Positions 1 to 9,099 are shown, counted from the first letter of the stretch. The stretch is DNA of 33,675 nt from CAZTKP01 sp964614215 (GCA_964614215.1 CAZTKP010000008.1:1-33675), one strand, 5' to 3'. Numbers and translations: made by a program. Notes: generated by a model from the letters alone, not told the origin.

Positions 1-83
1 CCTGTCGCAATTAGCGCAATTTTTAGCTGTCATCCTCATCATGATGTTAAAATATCACTTCTGAAATAAACAGTCAAAAAGAT

Positions 84-1040
84 TTAGATAATAGAGATAG
101 AACAGGCCCCGGAAGATGATTTCTCAACGGTTTCATCATCTGACTGATCTGCTTCAGATTCATCTTTAATTTCATTATTATCAGGCTTTGTTGTAACATC
201 TTCTGTTTCTGAATTGCTATTGTCGGGAGCAGTTTCATTATCTGACTGTTCGTCCGGAGTTTCATCAATATTTTTATTCACACCTTCACCTTTCAAGGTC
301 ACTTCAAGCTTAATAGAATCAAAGTCGAAGACAACAGTTTCATTATATTCCGCTTCTTCTTCAGGAGAAAAACTGAACAGAAACTCTGCTTCCCCGGATC
401 CACTTGGAATATACGAATAGTTCGTCTCGCCAACTTCAACATTAAAAGCACTCTGGTCTTCGTTCTTAAAAGAAAATGAAGGAGTTAGATCATTTGGTGC
501 ATTACTGCAACTATATACAGAGAATTCTATTGTTTGTGTTTCACTTTCAGTTCCGATCTCAACTTTGCCGAAATATATTTCCAGCCTTTCAGCAGAAAGC
601 TCTGATTCACAACATTCTTCATAGTAATCCCAGTCCGACTTGTAACTATTAAACTCATCAGAATCGATGTCGGCAGCTACACCACTGTTTTCACAAATAT
701 TTGTGTGATCTCTCACTGAAACTTCAAGATAATTTCTACATGAACTGTATCCTCCGGAACCACATTCAGGACATGGAACATCTAATATATACATGTATTC
801 TCCAGGAAGCACACAGTCATCCTCAGCAGGCACATTTTCTCTAAAGTCTGTATAACTTCCATCAACAATTTTTGCTCTGTAGAAATTTAGTTCAGAAAGC
901 TCAAAGCGATCACAGCTTATATTCACCTCTGCTGAATCGAAAGGCGACTGCCTTTCACAAATTATTGGTGGTGTTATGGAAAAAAGGCCTTTAAATATAA
1001 AAATAATGAAGAATACGATAACTGTGCTTCTGAAATTCAT
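84..1040 (-). CDS. Secreted protein with HYDIN/ASPM-type Ig-like domain and acidic C-terminal tail
   Basis: The 318-residue product has a hydrophobic N-terminal segment (about residues 5-21) that reads as a signal peptide without an obvious lipobox. A Cys-rich stretch follows (residues 28-145). Residues 153-254 look like the ASPM/SPD-2/Hydin or choice-of-anchor D Ig-like fold: they begin LEIYFGKVEIG, have F-S-F-S-P in the middle and end with LKGEGV. Residues 257-307 are an Asp/Glu/Asn/Thr linker. The protein ends GACSISII, so a Cys lies six residues from the end. The ATG at 1040 is preceded by AAGGGG eight bases upstream. It is divergent from the FGE-fold lipoprotein gene. The stop may be premature (see findings). 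No enzymatic role is visible; surface adhesion or structure is a guess. Confidence 0.75.
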   Translation of the reverse strand: MNFRSTVIVFFIIFIFKGLFSITPPIICERQSPFDSAEVNISCDRFELSELNFYRAKIVDGSYTDFRENVPAEDDCVLPGEYMYILDVPCPECGSGGYSSCRNYLEVSVRDHTNICENSGVAADIDSDEFNSYKSDWDYYEECCESELSAERLEIYFGKVEIGTESETQTIEFSVYSCSNAPNDLTPSFSFKNEDQSAFNVEVGETNYSYIPSGSGEAEFLFSFSPEEEAEYNETVVFDFDSIKLEVTLKGEGVNKNIDETPDEQSDNETAPDNSNSETEDVTTKPDNNEIKDESEADQSDDETVEKSSSGACSISII

Positions 1041-1193
1041 ACTAAAACCCCTTAAAAATATAAAATTTCAATATTATGTACCCGACATTAAATAATTTTA
1101 TCATTTTTAACTAAATAAATAGTGTTTCTCTAATAAAAATTCACAGATACTTACACTAAAGGCGTGATATTTTTATTTGTATTGGAGGACAGT

Positions 1194-2336
1194 ATGAGAT
1201 TCTCAGCGATTTTCATGATCTTTTTATCTTTTTTTCTATTCTTGACTTCATGTGGAGAGAATTCTTCCACAGAAAACGATGCTGACACAATCGAAAATGA
1301 AACTCCCGACAGCGACAACACTGGAAATGCTGAGGTTTCACTTGAAGACATCATGGACGATCAGGAAGACTATGATGGAAAAACAGTTAAGGTTTGTGAT
1401 ACTCTTAAGTTAGAATGCCTTGAATACACATTGAAAGGATGCTCAGAAGAATCTTCAGACTGCTGCAATGACGGCTCGTGGCTAATAGGATTTAAAACGA
1501 ACAGTGGTGACATTCTATTTCTCACAGAAGATCCAATTAATGGAGATGAATGTGTCCCGGAGAGATCCGGCAGTTTCAAATATTCCGATATTGGAAGAGA
1601 ACTTTGTGTTACAGGAATTTTTCATAAGGATCTAATTCATGGGAATATTTATACACAAGAGCATAAAACGTCATACCTTGTTCCTAATGAAACTAAATTT
1701 ACTGATGAAGAGCCTACTCTTGATGACGGCATTGAAGTGAAAAATGAGCTTATCGCAGTTGACAGTTTTTATATTCAAAAATACGAAGTCTCAGTCAGAG
1801 ATTACCAGAAATGTATAGATGAAGGAACATGTAAAAATAGCGAAGAAAAACCAATGTACAAAACACACGAAGATCGTTTCGGATGCAATATCGGTTCAGA
1901 GAAAGATGTGGACAACCCTGCTAACTGCATAACTCTTGAAGGTGCAAAAACTTACTGTGAATGGAAAGGAATGCGACTTCCGACAGAAGCTGAAAGAGGA
2001 CAGGCTGCAAAAGGCAGTGACGAAAGAAAATACCCCTGGGGTGACACAGCTCCGGACTGCTCTCTCATCATTATGAACAACCCGACAGCAGGTTGCGGAA
2101 CTTATTCAACTTTCGTGGTCGGATCGAAACCTGCCGGAGCAACTCCAGAAGGTATAATGGATCTTTCAGGGAATATATCTGAGTGGGTTGATGAAGGAAT
2201 TGTTCTTGGAGGTTCTTTCGGAGATAGAAACGATGGCGGATACGACAGATTCTGTTCTTCCTGTGCCTATGAAAATATGGTGGGAGGCGGTAACGAATAT
2301 AATGGTTTCCGCTGCGCTTCAGACACAGCTGAGTAA
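1194..2336 (+). CDS. Lipoprotein with FGE-sulfatase (SUMF1-like) domain, probably non-catalytic
   Basis: I place the start at the ATG at 1194 because GGAGGA lies just upstream; the GTG at 1164 would add ten residues before the signal peptide. The 380-residue product has a signal peptide ending in lipobox LTSC (Cys20), then an acidic spacer. A middle region of about 45-165 has five or more Cys and could be OB-like, but this is uncertain. Residues 186-376 form an FGE-sulfatase fold: FYIQKYEVSVRDYQ, AKTYCEWKGMRLPTEAE, YPWGD, GIMDLSGNISEWV, GGSFGDR and a closing YNGFRCA. In the family, catalytic enzymes carry two Cys shortly after the GGS motif; here those positions appear to be Asp and Gly. It is therefore likely a binding or structural paralogue on the membrane surface. 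Confidence 0.85.
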   Translation: MRFSAIFMIFLSFFLFLTSCGENSSTENDADTIENETPDSDNTGNAEVSLEDIMDDQEDYDGKTVKVCDTLKLECLEYTLKGCSEESSDCCNDGSWLIGFKTNSGDILFLTEDPINGDECVPERSGSFKYSDIGRELCVTGIFHKDLIHGNIYTQEHKTSYLVPNETKFTDEEPTLDDGIEVKNELIAVDSFYIQKYEVSVRDYQKCIDEGTCKNSEEKPMYKTHEDRFGCNIGSEKDVDNPANCITLEGAKTYCEWKGMRLPTEAERGQAAKGSDERKYPWGDTAPDCSLIIMNNPTAGCGTYSTFVVGSKPAGATPEGIMDLSGNISEWVDEGIVLGGSFGDRNDGGYDRFCSSCAYENMVGGGNEYNGFRCASDTAE

Positions 2337-2420
2337 CTTTCTTCCCGAGAACTTCATCATGTTTGACTAAACTTTTTCAAGACAGTATATTTTCCGTAGT
2401 TAACTCTTTTGGAGCAGTTT

Positions 2421-2936
2421 ATGAAACCACGAATCCTTATCAGCAGATGCCTAGCCGGTGAAAGATGCAGATACGACGGTGATATTGTTACCTCCCCTGT
2501 TGTTGACAAAATTCTTCCACTCGTCGAAGTTATTTCTGTCTGCCCTGAAATGGATATAGGAATGAGTTGTCCGAGGCTCCCGATCGTTATCGTTGAAAAC
2601 GAGCCTCAGGATAAACTTATCCAGCTTGAAACTCATTTTGATCTTACTGAGAAAATGGTCAGTTTCTCAAAGGATCATGTCAGCTCACTTGAAAATATCG
2701 ACGGAATAATCCTTAAAAGCAAATCTCCAAGCTGCGGAATAACTGACACAAAGATCTTTGCAGATGCTGACGATGAAGAGGAGATCTACCGCGGTTCAGG
2801 CCTCTACGCCAGAGAAATTCTTAAAAAATTCAACAGTATTCCTCTCACCGACGAACAGAAACTTGAAGACAGTAATATTTTTAGTGAATTTATCGAAAAT
2901 ATTAATAAAAATCGCCATAACCGGACACAGAAGTAA
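2421..2936 (+). CDS. DUF523 family protein
   Basis: The 171-residue product matches the DUF523 family: RILISRCLAGERCRYDGD at the N-terminus, then VCPEMDIGMSCPR, then ILKSKSPSCGI, then a GLYAREI motif. These conserved Cys (in CLAG, VCPE, SCPR and PSCG) are the family hallmark and suggest metal or cofactor binding, but the biochemical role is not established. The ATG at 2421 is chosen over the in-frame TTG at 2409 because GGAG lies at 2411-2414, six bases before it. It lies 84 bp after the FGE-fold gene and 30 bp before the serpin gene on the same strand, so the three may be co-transcribed. The length agrees with single-domain members of the family. Confidence 0.88.
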   Translation: MKPRILISRCLAGERCRYDGDIVTSPVVDKILPLVEVISVCPEMDIGMSCPRLPIVIVENEPQDKLIQLETHFDLTEKMVSFSKDHVSSLENIDGIILKSKSPSCGITDTKIFADADDEEEIYRGSGLYAREILKKFNSIPLTDEQKLEDSNIFSEFIENINKNRHNRTQK

Positions 2937-2966
2937 ACGTAAAACACGTTAATTTCGGAGGGAATT

Positions 2967-4286
2967 ATGAAAAAGTTTCTTACTTTAGTTTTTATCTTAG
3001 TTTTTGCTTCGATCTTTGTCAGTTGTGAAAACGACACAAAAACTCTCAACGACGATGAAACAGCAGACAATGAAACAGCAGACGATGATACTGCGAGTGA
3101 ATCAGGTGATGAGGAACAGGCTGCTCTTGAGCTTAAATATCAGGAATCTGATGAGAAGGCAGAAGCTGTGGCAACAGACCTTGTTAAGGCAAACACCGAG
3201 TTCTCTTTTAAGATGTTCAAGGCACTTCTTGAAGATGACGTAGACAAAAATATCTTTATCTCCCCTATTTCGATCTCTGTTGCACTTGCAATGACAATGA
3301 ACGGAACTGCCGGTGAAACTTTTGACGGAATGCAGGAAGCACTTTCATTCACAGGACTCACTCAGGAACAGATCAACGAAAATTTTCTTTCTCTTCTTGA
3401 AAGTCTTGAGTATTCAGATAAGGATGTTGTGCTCACTCTTGCAAACTCCATCTGGCTTGAACCATCCTACGCACCGAACATTAAAGAGTCATTTATTGAA
3501 GCAGTTGAAAAATACTATTTAAGTGGCGTTTTTGAGGCTGATTCACCTGAAACTATCAACAAATGGATAGAAGATCATACAGGTGGACACATCAAGGATA
3601 TGATAAAGAAATTCCCGGCCGACCTTGTTATGTATCTTGTAAATGCGATTTACTTTAAAGGTGCATGGACAACAACTTTTGATAAGGAAGATACTGCTGA
3701 AAGAACATTCACAAAAGATGATGAATCAACAGTAAATGTCGATATGATGGGATTTACTGAGCCTGCTGACTTTGTAAGCTACGCAACTGATAAGGTTGTC
3801 GGAGTGAAACTTCCATACGGTCGTGAAAAGATCTCTTTTTACGCTTTTGCTCCCATAGACTGGGATTACACACCCATTGATGAGTTCATTGAAACCCTGG
3901 ATCAGGAAACATTTGACGGCATCATTGATTCATTTCAGGAACAGGAACTTGGCGGAGTTTTTCTTCCGAAATTCAAGATAGAGTATGAAAAAGAACTTAA
4001 TGACATCCTCAAAGCTCTTGGAATGGAAAAGGCTTACGAAGGCGGTTTTGACAATATGGTGGATACATCTCAGGGTCTCAATCCGCATATTTCAAATGTT
4101 AAGCATAAATCTTTCATTGAAGTGACAGAAGAAGGAACTGAAGCAGCTGCAGCAACTATTGTAGAGATCGTTGATGAATCAATGCCGACAATGTTCAATG
4201 CGAACAGACCTTTCTTCTTCGTTATCCGTGATGACAGAAACGGAACAATTCTCTTTATGGGTAAGATCGCCGATCCTTCAGCTTAA
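2967..4286 (+). CDS. Serpin (protease inhibitor) lipoprotein
   Basis: The 439-residue product begins with a lipoprotein signal peptide (Cys20 in FVSC) and an acidic Asp/Glu/Thr spacer to about residue 50. The rest is a full serpin fold: FISPISISVALAMTMNGTAG, the breach/shutter motif YLVNAIYFKGAW, LPKFKIEYE, and the terminal NRPFFFVIRDDRNGTILFMG. The reactive-centre hinge EEGTEAAAAT (residues 388-397) has the short side chains expected of an inhibitory serpin that traps proteases by loop insertion. Counting as in alpha-1-antitrypsin puts P1 at Glu404 and P1' at Ser405. The lipid anchor implies display at the membrane, perhaps guarding against host, predator or self proteases; the target is inferred only. 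GGAGGG precedes the ATG. Confidence 0.95.
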   Translation: MKKFLTLVFILVFASIFVSCENDTKTLNDDETADNETADDDTASESGDEEQAALELKYQESDEKAEAVATDLVKANTEFSFKMFKALLEDDVDKNIFISPISISVALAMTMNGTAGETFDGMQEALSFTGLTQEQINENFLSLLESLEYSDKDVVLTLANSIWLEPSYAPNIKESFIEAVEKYYLSGVFEADSPETINKWIEDHTGGHIKDMIKKFPADLVMYLVNAIYFKGAWTTTFDKEDTAERTFTKDDESTVNVDMMGFTEPADFVSYATDKVVGVKLPYGREKISFYAFAPIDWDYTPIDEFIETLDQETFDGIIDSFQEQELGGVFLPKFKIEYEKELNDILKALGMEKAYEGGFDNMVDTSQGLNPHISNVKHKSFIEVTEEGTEAAAATIVEIVDESMPTMFNANRPFFFVIRDDRNGTILFMGKIADPSA

Positions 4287-4301
4287 ACCAAATCCCACCT
4301 C

Positions 4302-4329
4302 TTGATTTCTCAGGTTTTTGTGATAATAT
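4302..4329 (+). promoter_or_regulatory. Candidate sigma70-type promoter for the AAA/DUF4143 gene
   Basis: TTGATT at 4302-4307 and TAATAT at 4324-4329 are separated by 16 bases, 57 bp before the ATG at 4387. Both hexamers are imperfect matches to the consensus, so this is a sequence-based guess. Confidence 0.35.
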
Positions 4330-4386
4330 GACAATTGTTGCTTTGAATTATGTGATTTTTTGCCAATTTCTGGTTGGAGAATTGTG

Positions 4387-5697
4387 ATGATTGATAGAGA
4401 TATTATTAAAGATCTGAAAAAATGGATGAATGATAAAGACAGGAAACCACTTGTTTTAAAGGGATTAAGGCAAGTCGGAAAAACTTCAATCTTAAAAGAA
4501 TTCGGTAAAAACCATTTTAAAGATACTGCATACTTTAATTTTGAAACACAAAAAGACCTTTGTGATCTTTTCAAGGGAAATATTTCACCGGAAAGGATCA
4601 TTGACACACTTTCCATTATGCACGGATCCTCAATTGAATCTGGGGAAACTCTTCTGATCTTAGATGAAATTCAGGAATGCAATGAAGCTTTGAACAGTTT
4701 GAAGTATTTCTGTGAGAATATGAGAGAACTACATATAGCAACAGCAGGATCGCTTCTTGGTATTGCTCTTTCTAAACCTTCGTCATTTCCTGTAGGTAAA
4801 GTTGATTTCATGACACTTTTTCCCCTTTCTTTAAAGGAATTCATTAAAGCTAACGATGAACCAATGATGGTGACAAATCTTGAAAGGATCGATCTGGACC
4901 ATCCAATACCTAAACCACTATTTGAAAAATACAGTGATTATCTGAAAAAGTATTTTATTACCGGAGGAATGCCTGAAGCTGTCGCAAAATGGATCGATAC
5001 AAAAGACATTGAAAAAACTGAAACAGTAATAAGAAATATCCTGAGTGCCTATGAGCTTGATTTCGCAAAACATGCTCCTGTTAAAGACATTCCTAAAATC
5101 AGTGAAATATGGAACTCTATACCCAATCAGCTAGCCCGTGAAAATAAGAAATTTGTTTACACTGCGGTAAGGAGTGGTGCAAGAGCAAGAGAATATGAAA
5201 ACGCCATGAACTGGCTGAAAGATGCAGGACTGATGCATAAAATTACAAGAATAACAAAACCACACCTTCCTGTTTCCTCCTATTCAGATCCATCATCATT
5301 TAAACTCTATTTTTCCGACATTGGACTTTTAAGAGTCAAGAGCAATCTTCCTGCTTCTGTTTTTCTTGAAACCAATAGACTTTTCACAGAATTCAAAGGA
5401 GCTATAAGCGAGAACTATGTTCTTAATGAAATGATAGCTTGTGGTATTAATCTTCCATTTTACTGGACATCTGACGCAACAGCAGAAGTGGAATTTGTAA
5501 TTCAGTCAGAAACTAAAGTCGTCCCTATAGAAGTAAAAAGCGGAACAAATGTTTCATCTAAAAGTTTAGGAGTTTACCGTAAATTCTACAAACCTGAGAC
5601 AAGTATCAGAGCATCAATGAAAAATATTGGCATTGAGAACGGCCTGATATCACTTCCTCTTTTTATGGTTTCTGAAATAAAACGGATACTTACCTAA
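4387..5697 (+). CDS. AAA ATPase with DUF4143 and PD-(D/E)XK-like C-terminus
   Basis: The 436-residue product is a member of the common ATPase family with AAA_14 plus DUF4143 domains. Walker A is GLRQVGKTS (residues 26-34), Walker B is ILDE (91-94), and TAGS follows as a sensor motif. The DUF4143 part includes ITGGMPEAV. The C-terminus has E-V-E-F (367-370) followed ten residues later by PIEVK (380-384), the pattern of a PD-(D/E)XK nuclease core. Proteins of this family are widespread, often horizontally exchanged, and of unclear role. I chose the ATG at 4387 because GGAG lies eight bases upstream; a TTG at 4360 is in frame but has no such site. Its stop overlaps that of the convergent radical SAM gene by four bases. 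Confidence 0.9.
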   Translation: MIDRDIIKDLKKWMNDKDRKPLVLKGLRQVGKTSILKEFGKNHFKDTAYFNFETQKDLCDLFKGNISPERIIDTLSIMHGSSIESGETLLILDEIQECNEALNSLKYFCENMRELHIATAGSLLGIALSKPSSFPVGKVDFMTLFPLSLKEFIKANDEPMMVTNLERIDLDHPIPKPLFEKYSDYLKKYFITGGMPEAVAKWIDTKDIEKTETVIRNILSAYELDFAKHAPVKDIPKISEIWNSIPNQLARENKKFVYTAVRSGARAREYENAMNWLKDAGLMHKITRITKPHLPVSSYSDPSSFKLYFSDIGLLRVKSNLPASVFLETNRLFTEFKGAISENYVLNEMIACGINLPFYWTSDATAEVEFVIQSETKVVPIEVKSGTNVSSKSLGVYRKFYKPETSIRASMKNIGIENGLISLPLFMVSEIKRILT

Positions 5698-6605
5698 ACT
5701 CTTCTTATCTCCGGAAAATTTCTTTTTGCCATGTTAAATGATGTAATCCATTTCTCAGGAATGATGAATTCTTTTTCACCACTTTGTGCAAGTTTTTCTA
5801 TCGCTTTCTGAATGACAACCTGAGAAAGATTATGAGGATAAATGTCAGGAACATCGTCAGATTGCGGAAGTCCCACACGGATTACAGGAATTTCATTCTT
5901 CATTGCTTCAATGAATAGGTCTGCCGAGCGGTCAATAACTGTTTCAACATCAATTTGCGTAACTTTTCCCGATTCGATCTCTTTTGCTATCTCAGTCTGC
6001 GGAAGCGGTACAAAGGGATAGATCCTGATAAAGTCAGGCTTCAGGTCCGAAAGCCCGGACATAGTTTTCTGAGCATCAGACTCCGTTTCGTAAGGATAAC
6101 CTGTGATAAATTGAACACCAGTCATAATTCCATGCTTTTTCAGCATTGAAACTGCGTTAAAAACATCTTCTGAATTATGACCGCGATTCATCTTTTCAAG
6201 AAGCTTATCACTTAAAGATTGAGCACCAATCTCAATAGTTCTGAAGCCGTTATCTTTAAGAATTCCAACAACTTTACCATCAATCGCATCAGGTCTTGTA
6301 GAACAGCGGAGTGTGTGAATAAGACCTTTTTCGACAAGTTCTCTGCCCTTTTTAATGTAACTCATCATCAGATCGTGATTAATTGCGGTAAAACTGCCTC
6401 CGAAAAAGGAAACTTCTATCTTTTCACGCGGTTTTGACCAACTCAGATAGTCCTCAACAACTTTATCAATGCTCACCGGATCAGGTTCACTAATTCCAGT
6501 TACAGCTTTCTGGTTGCAGAATGCACACTGATTAGGACAACCAAGATGTGGAATAAAAACCGGGATAATTAATGGTCGTTCTTTATTTCCAATAAATCTG
6601 AACAT
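5694..6605 (-). CDS. Radical SAM protein, Elp3/COG1243-like
   Basis: The 303-residue product has the radical SAM cluster motif C-x3-C-x2-C at Cys23, Cys27 and Cys30 (GCPNQCAFC). SFFGGSFTA follows, the glycine-rich SAM-binding strand, then TRPDAID and TVEIGAQS-like (TIEIGAQSL) motifs typical of the Elp3-type radical SAM domain. It lacks the GNAT acetyltransferase half of true Elp3, so it matches the short stand-alone bacterial proteins of this group, whose substrate is unknown. A role in tRNA modification is plausible only by analogy. Its ATG (6603-6605) overlaps the stop of the upstream endonuclease/phosphatase-family gene by one base (TAATG), so the two are probably translationally coupled. 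Confidence 0.88.
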   Translation of the reverse strand: MFRFIGNKERPLIIPVFIPHLGCPNQCAFCNQKAVTGISEPDPVSIDKVVEDYLSWSKPREKIEVSFFGGSFTAINHDLMMSYIKKGRELVEKGLIHTLRCSTRPDAIDGKVVGILKDNGFRTIEIGAQSLSDKLLEKMNRGHNSEDVFNAVSMLKKHGIMTGVQFITGYPYETESDAQKTMSGLSDLKPDFIRIYPFVPLPQTEIAKEIESGKVTQIDVETVIDRSADLFIEAMKNEIPVIRVGLPQSDDVPDIYPHNLSQVVIQKAIEKLAQSGEKEFIIPEKWITSFNMAKRNFPEIRRV

Positions 6606-7678
6606 TACTCGAAACTGAAATCAGCCTTAACTGCCGCATGATCTGAACTCATAAGACTGTACCAGCTGGGCGAATCTTTAACCACTTCGGCTGAACCTGC
6701 AACATAGCTCCCTGCCCCTTCAAGCGAAAAGAAAATATGATCTATGGCTTCCGGACCGTTATGATAGTAAGTCGCATCATCTGAACAATCTGAAGCAACA
6801 CGGATAAGCTCTGATGAATCTTCAAGAGTATCTATCGGCAGAGAATTTGGGGTATCGTTAAGATCACCGCCCATAACAATAAGTGCATCCGGATTATCAT
6901 CGGCAGTGTCTTTAAGTATCTCAAGAGCGGCCTGAGCTTCAGCAAGTCTTCTGTCGGGATCATCGTTGCTTTTTGCCTTAAAATGTGCAGAAAAAACTAT
7001 TATCTTTCTTCCACCAAAATCTATTTCAACTTCAAGAAAAGCCCTTGTAAAAGTTGTAGTTCCACCATCAGGATGAGGAATTGAACCAAGATGCTTGTCT
7101 GTATCTATAATCGTTCCTTTTGTTATAACGGCTACGTCAACTGAAGCATCTCCACCTGTCTCTCCGATGTATATTTCTGAGTACATATCACCAATCTTTT
7201 CCAACAGATCTTCCATACAGATCTTTTTCTCAACTTCCTGAAGCAGAACTATATCGGCATCGATCTTTCTCAAAGCTGCAGCCACATCCTCGACCTTTTC
7301 CTTATACTGCGTGGTGGTGAACTGGACCTCATAATCTGAAGATCCGCAAAAACCTGTGTCACAAACAGTATCAAAGAACCTGTATGTGTTGTAAGTTGCG
7401 ATTGTCACTTCCTCAATCCCTACAATATCTTCGTCGTTCGTTTCTTCTTCATCAACTTCATTATCTTCGATCTCATTATCAGGCTCGATTTCATCGATTT
7501 CTTCCTGATCGTCCTTAGCTTCTTCATTATCCTGAACCTGATCATCGGCCTGCTCATTTTCTGTCTGAGAATTGTCCACAGTTTCAGAAAAATCATCTTT
7601 TTCGCTGACAACATTACCTGTCTGAAGATCGCATGAAACGAAGAGCAAAAAGGCAATGATTATTAAGATCTTTTTCAA
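6605..7678 (-). CDS. Lipoprotein of the endonuclease/exonuclease/phosphatase (EEP) family
   Basis: I prefer the TTG at 7678 as start: it follows GGAGTGTGAG at a normal spacing and gives MKKILIII... with a clean lipoprotein signal (Cys16 in FVSC). An in-frame ATG at 7690 has that Shine-Dalgarno sequence inside it and no other upstream, so it is the weaker choice. A long acidic spacer of about 60 residues follows. The rest is an EEP catalytic domain: ATYNTYRF near the start, DIVLLQEVE with the metal-binding Glu, VFSAHFKA, GGDLNDTP with Asp/Asn, and SSDHAAV with the catalytic His. Such enzymes cleave phosphodiester bonds in nucleic acid or lipid or sugar phosphates. A surface nuclease that scavenges DNA is one possibility. 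Confidence 0.88.
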   Translation of the reverse strand: MKKILIIIAFLLFVSCDLQTGNVVSEKDDFSETVDNSQTENEQADDQVQDNEEAKDDQEEIDEIEPDNEIEDNEVDEEETNDEDIVGIEEVTIATYNTYRFFDTVCDTGFCGSSDYEVQFTTTQYKEKVEDVAAALRKIDADIVLLQEVEKKICMEDLLEKIGDMYSEIYIGETGGDASVDVAVITKGTIIDTDKHLGSIPHPDGGTTTFTRAFLEVEIDFGGRKIIVFSAHFKAKSNDDPDRRLAEAQAALEILKDTADDNPDALIVMGGDLNDTPNSLPIDTLEDSSELIRVASDCSDDATYYHNGPEAIDHIFFSLEGAGSYVAGSAEVVKDSPSWYSLMSSDHAAVKADFSFE

Positions 7679-7732
7679 CTCACACTCCATAAAAAACAAT
7701 GCTCACACATTTTAGTCTGCATTAGGGAACTG

Positions 7733-8971
7733 TCAACCATTCCTTTTCTTATTCCTGTTTGCGAAGAACTCCTGTTTTCTGCGCTGCTTTTCCTTTTCCC
7801 ATTCCTTTTTTTCTTCAGCATTCATTGGTTTATCAGTCTGCGGGAAAGGATTGTTATCCACAACTTTTATCTTCTGTTTTATCAGTTTTTCAATATCGTG
7901 GATATAGGCATTTTCTTCAGGTTCACAGATTGATATTGCATTACCCTCTTCACCTGCTCTACCTGAACGGCCTATTCTATGCACATAGGTTTCAGCTACG
8001 TTCGGAACATCAAAATTTATCACATATTTCAGCTTATCAATGTCAATTCCGCGTGCTGCAATATCTGTCGCGACAAGAATTCTGATCTGGCCGGCTTTAA
8101 ACTGCTCAAGAGCTTTCTGTCTCTGGTTCTGCGACTTGTCTCCGTGGATCGCCGCGGCATTTATTTTCTCTTTTCTTAAATTACGAGTGATCCTGTCAGC
8201 TCCGTGTTTTGTTCTGGAAAAGAGAAGAACCTGATCGATCTGAGGATCTTTTAAAATATGGTGAAGGAGAGCCTGTTTCGTGTTTTTGTTGGTGTAGTAA
8301 AGAAACTGACTGATAGTTTCCGCTGTTGATGAAACAGGTGTCACCATGACCTTTTCGGGGTCTTTTAATATCGTTTTTGAAAGTTTAACGATATTATCAG
8401 GCATCGTTGCAGAGAAAAAAAGCGACTGACGCTCTTTGGGAAGAAGCTTTATTATCTTCTTTATATCATGGATGAATCCCATATCAAGCATTCTGTCAGC
8501 CTCATCAAGAACAAAGAACTTCACAGCATTTAAACTGATAAAACCCTGATTGATCAGATCGAGCAGTCTTCCCGGAGTTGCAGTCAGAATACTAATGCCG
8601 TCATTTAGCTCCCTAACCTGCGGGTTCTGATTCACACCGCCAAAAACGACAGCGTGTTTTATGCCCGTATATTTTCCGTAAACACTGACACTGTCATCGA
8701 TCTGGATCGCAAGCTCTCTTGTGGGAGTCACAATAAGTGCATCAACTTCGTGCCTTTTTTTTCTGTTGTCCGGCATTTTGTTCAAAAGCTGGATTATCGG
8801 AATGGCAAAAGCCGCAGTCTTTCCAGTTCCTGTCTGCGCTCCGCCCAGAACATCCTTTCCCTTTAAGATCAATGGTATAGTACGTTCCTGAATTGGAGTA
8901 GGTTCAACGTAATTCTGCTCTTCAAGAGACTTAAGTATCGGTCTGATAATATTCAGTTCACTAAATTTCAT
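7733..8971 (-). CDS. rhlE: DEAD-box ATP-dependent RNA helicase, RhlE type
   Basis: The 412-residue product shows every DEAD-box motif in order: Q motif (FSELNII...PTPIQ), motif I AQTGTGKT, Ia PTRELAIQ, Ib TPGRLLDL, II DEAD, III SAT, IV LLFSRTKHGAD, V ATDIAARGIDI and VI HRIGRSGRAG. A short basic tail (KQRRKQEFFANRNKKRNG) probably binds RNA. The N-terminus and the compact tail fit RhlE, which remodels RNA and ribosome assembly intermediates. The ATG at 8971 gives the usual family start MKFSEL; the TTG at 8980 would add three residues. The Shine-Dalgarno sequence is weak (GAAAG). It is monocistronic, 33 bp after the start region of the EEP lipoprotein gene. Confidence 0.93.
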   Translation of the reverse strand: MKFSELNIIRPILKSLEEQNYVEPTPIQERTIPLILKGKDVLGGAQTGTGKTAAFAIPIIQLLNKMPDNRKKRHEVDALIVTPTRELAIQIDDSVSVYGKYTGIKHAVVFGGVNQNPQVRELNDGISILTATPGRLLDLINQGFISLNAVKFFVLDEADRMLDMGFIHDIKKIIKLLPKERQSLFFSATMPDNIVKLSKTILKDPEKVMVTPVSSTAETISQFLYYTNKNTKQALLHHILKDPQIDQVLLFSRTKHGADRITRNLRKEKINAAAIHGDKSQNQRQKALEQFKAGQIRILVATDIAARGIDIDKLKYVINFDVPNVAETYVHRIGRSGRAGEEGNAISICEPEENAYIHDIEKLIKQKIKVVDNNPFPQTDKPMNAEEKKEWEKEKQRRKQEFFANRNKKRNG

Positions 8972-9099
8972 AACTTTCAAATTTCATTTCCTTTTTTGAT
9001 AATAAATAACACGCCTGATTACAAATAGATAAAAAGACTCTCTTTCTTACTCGTTTAGAGGCAAGATGTCAATAACTCCACCCAACTCACCTCTCTTCT

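Noticed and set aside
2409..2420. TTG start at 2409 for the DUF523 gene
   Set aside because: The GGAG site at 2411-2414 would lie inside the coding region; the ATG at 2421 is properly spaced.
4278..4616. 112-codon minus-strand open frame over the start of the AAA/DUF4143 gene
   Set aside because: It overlaps the Walker A coding region on the other strand and has no support of its own.
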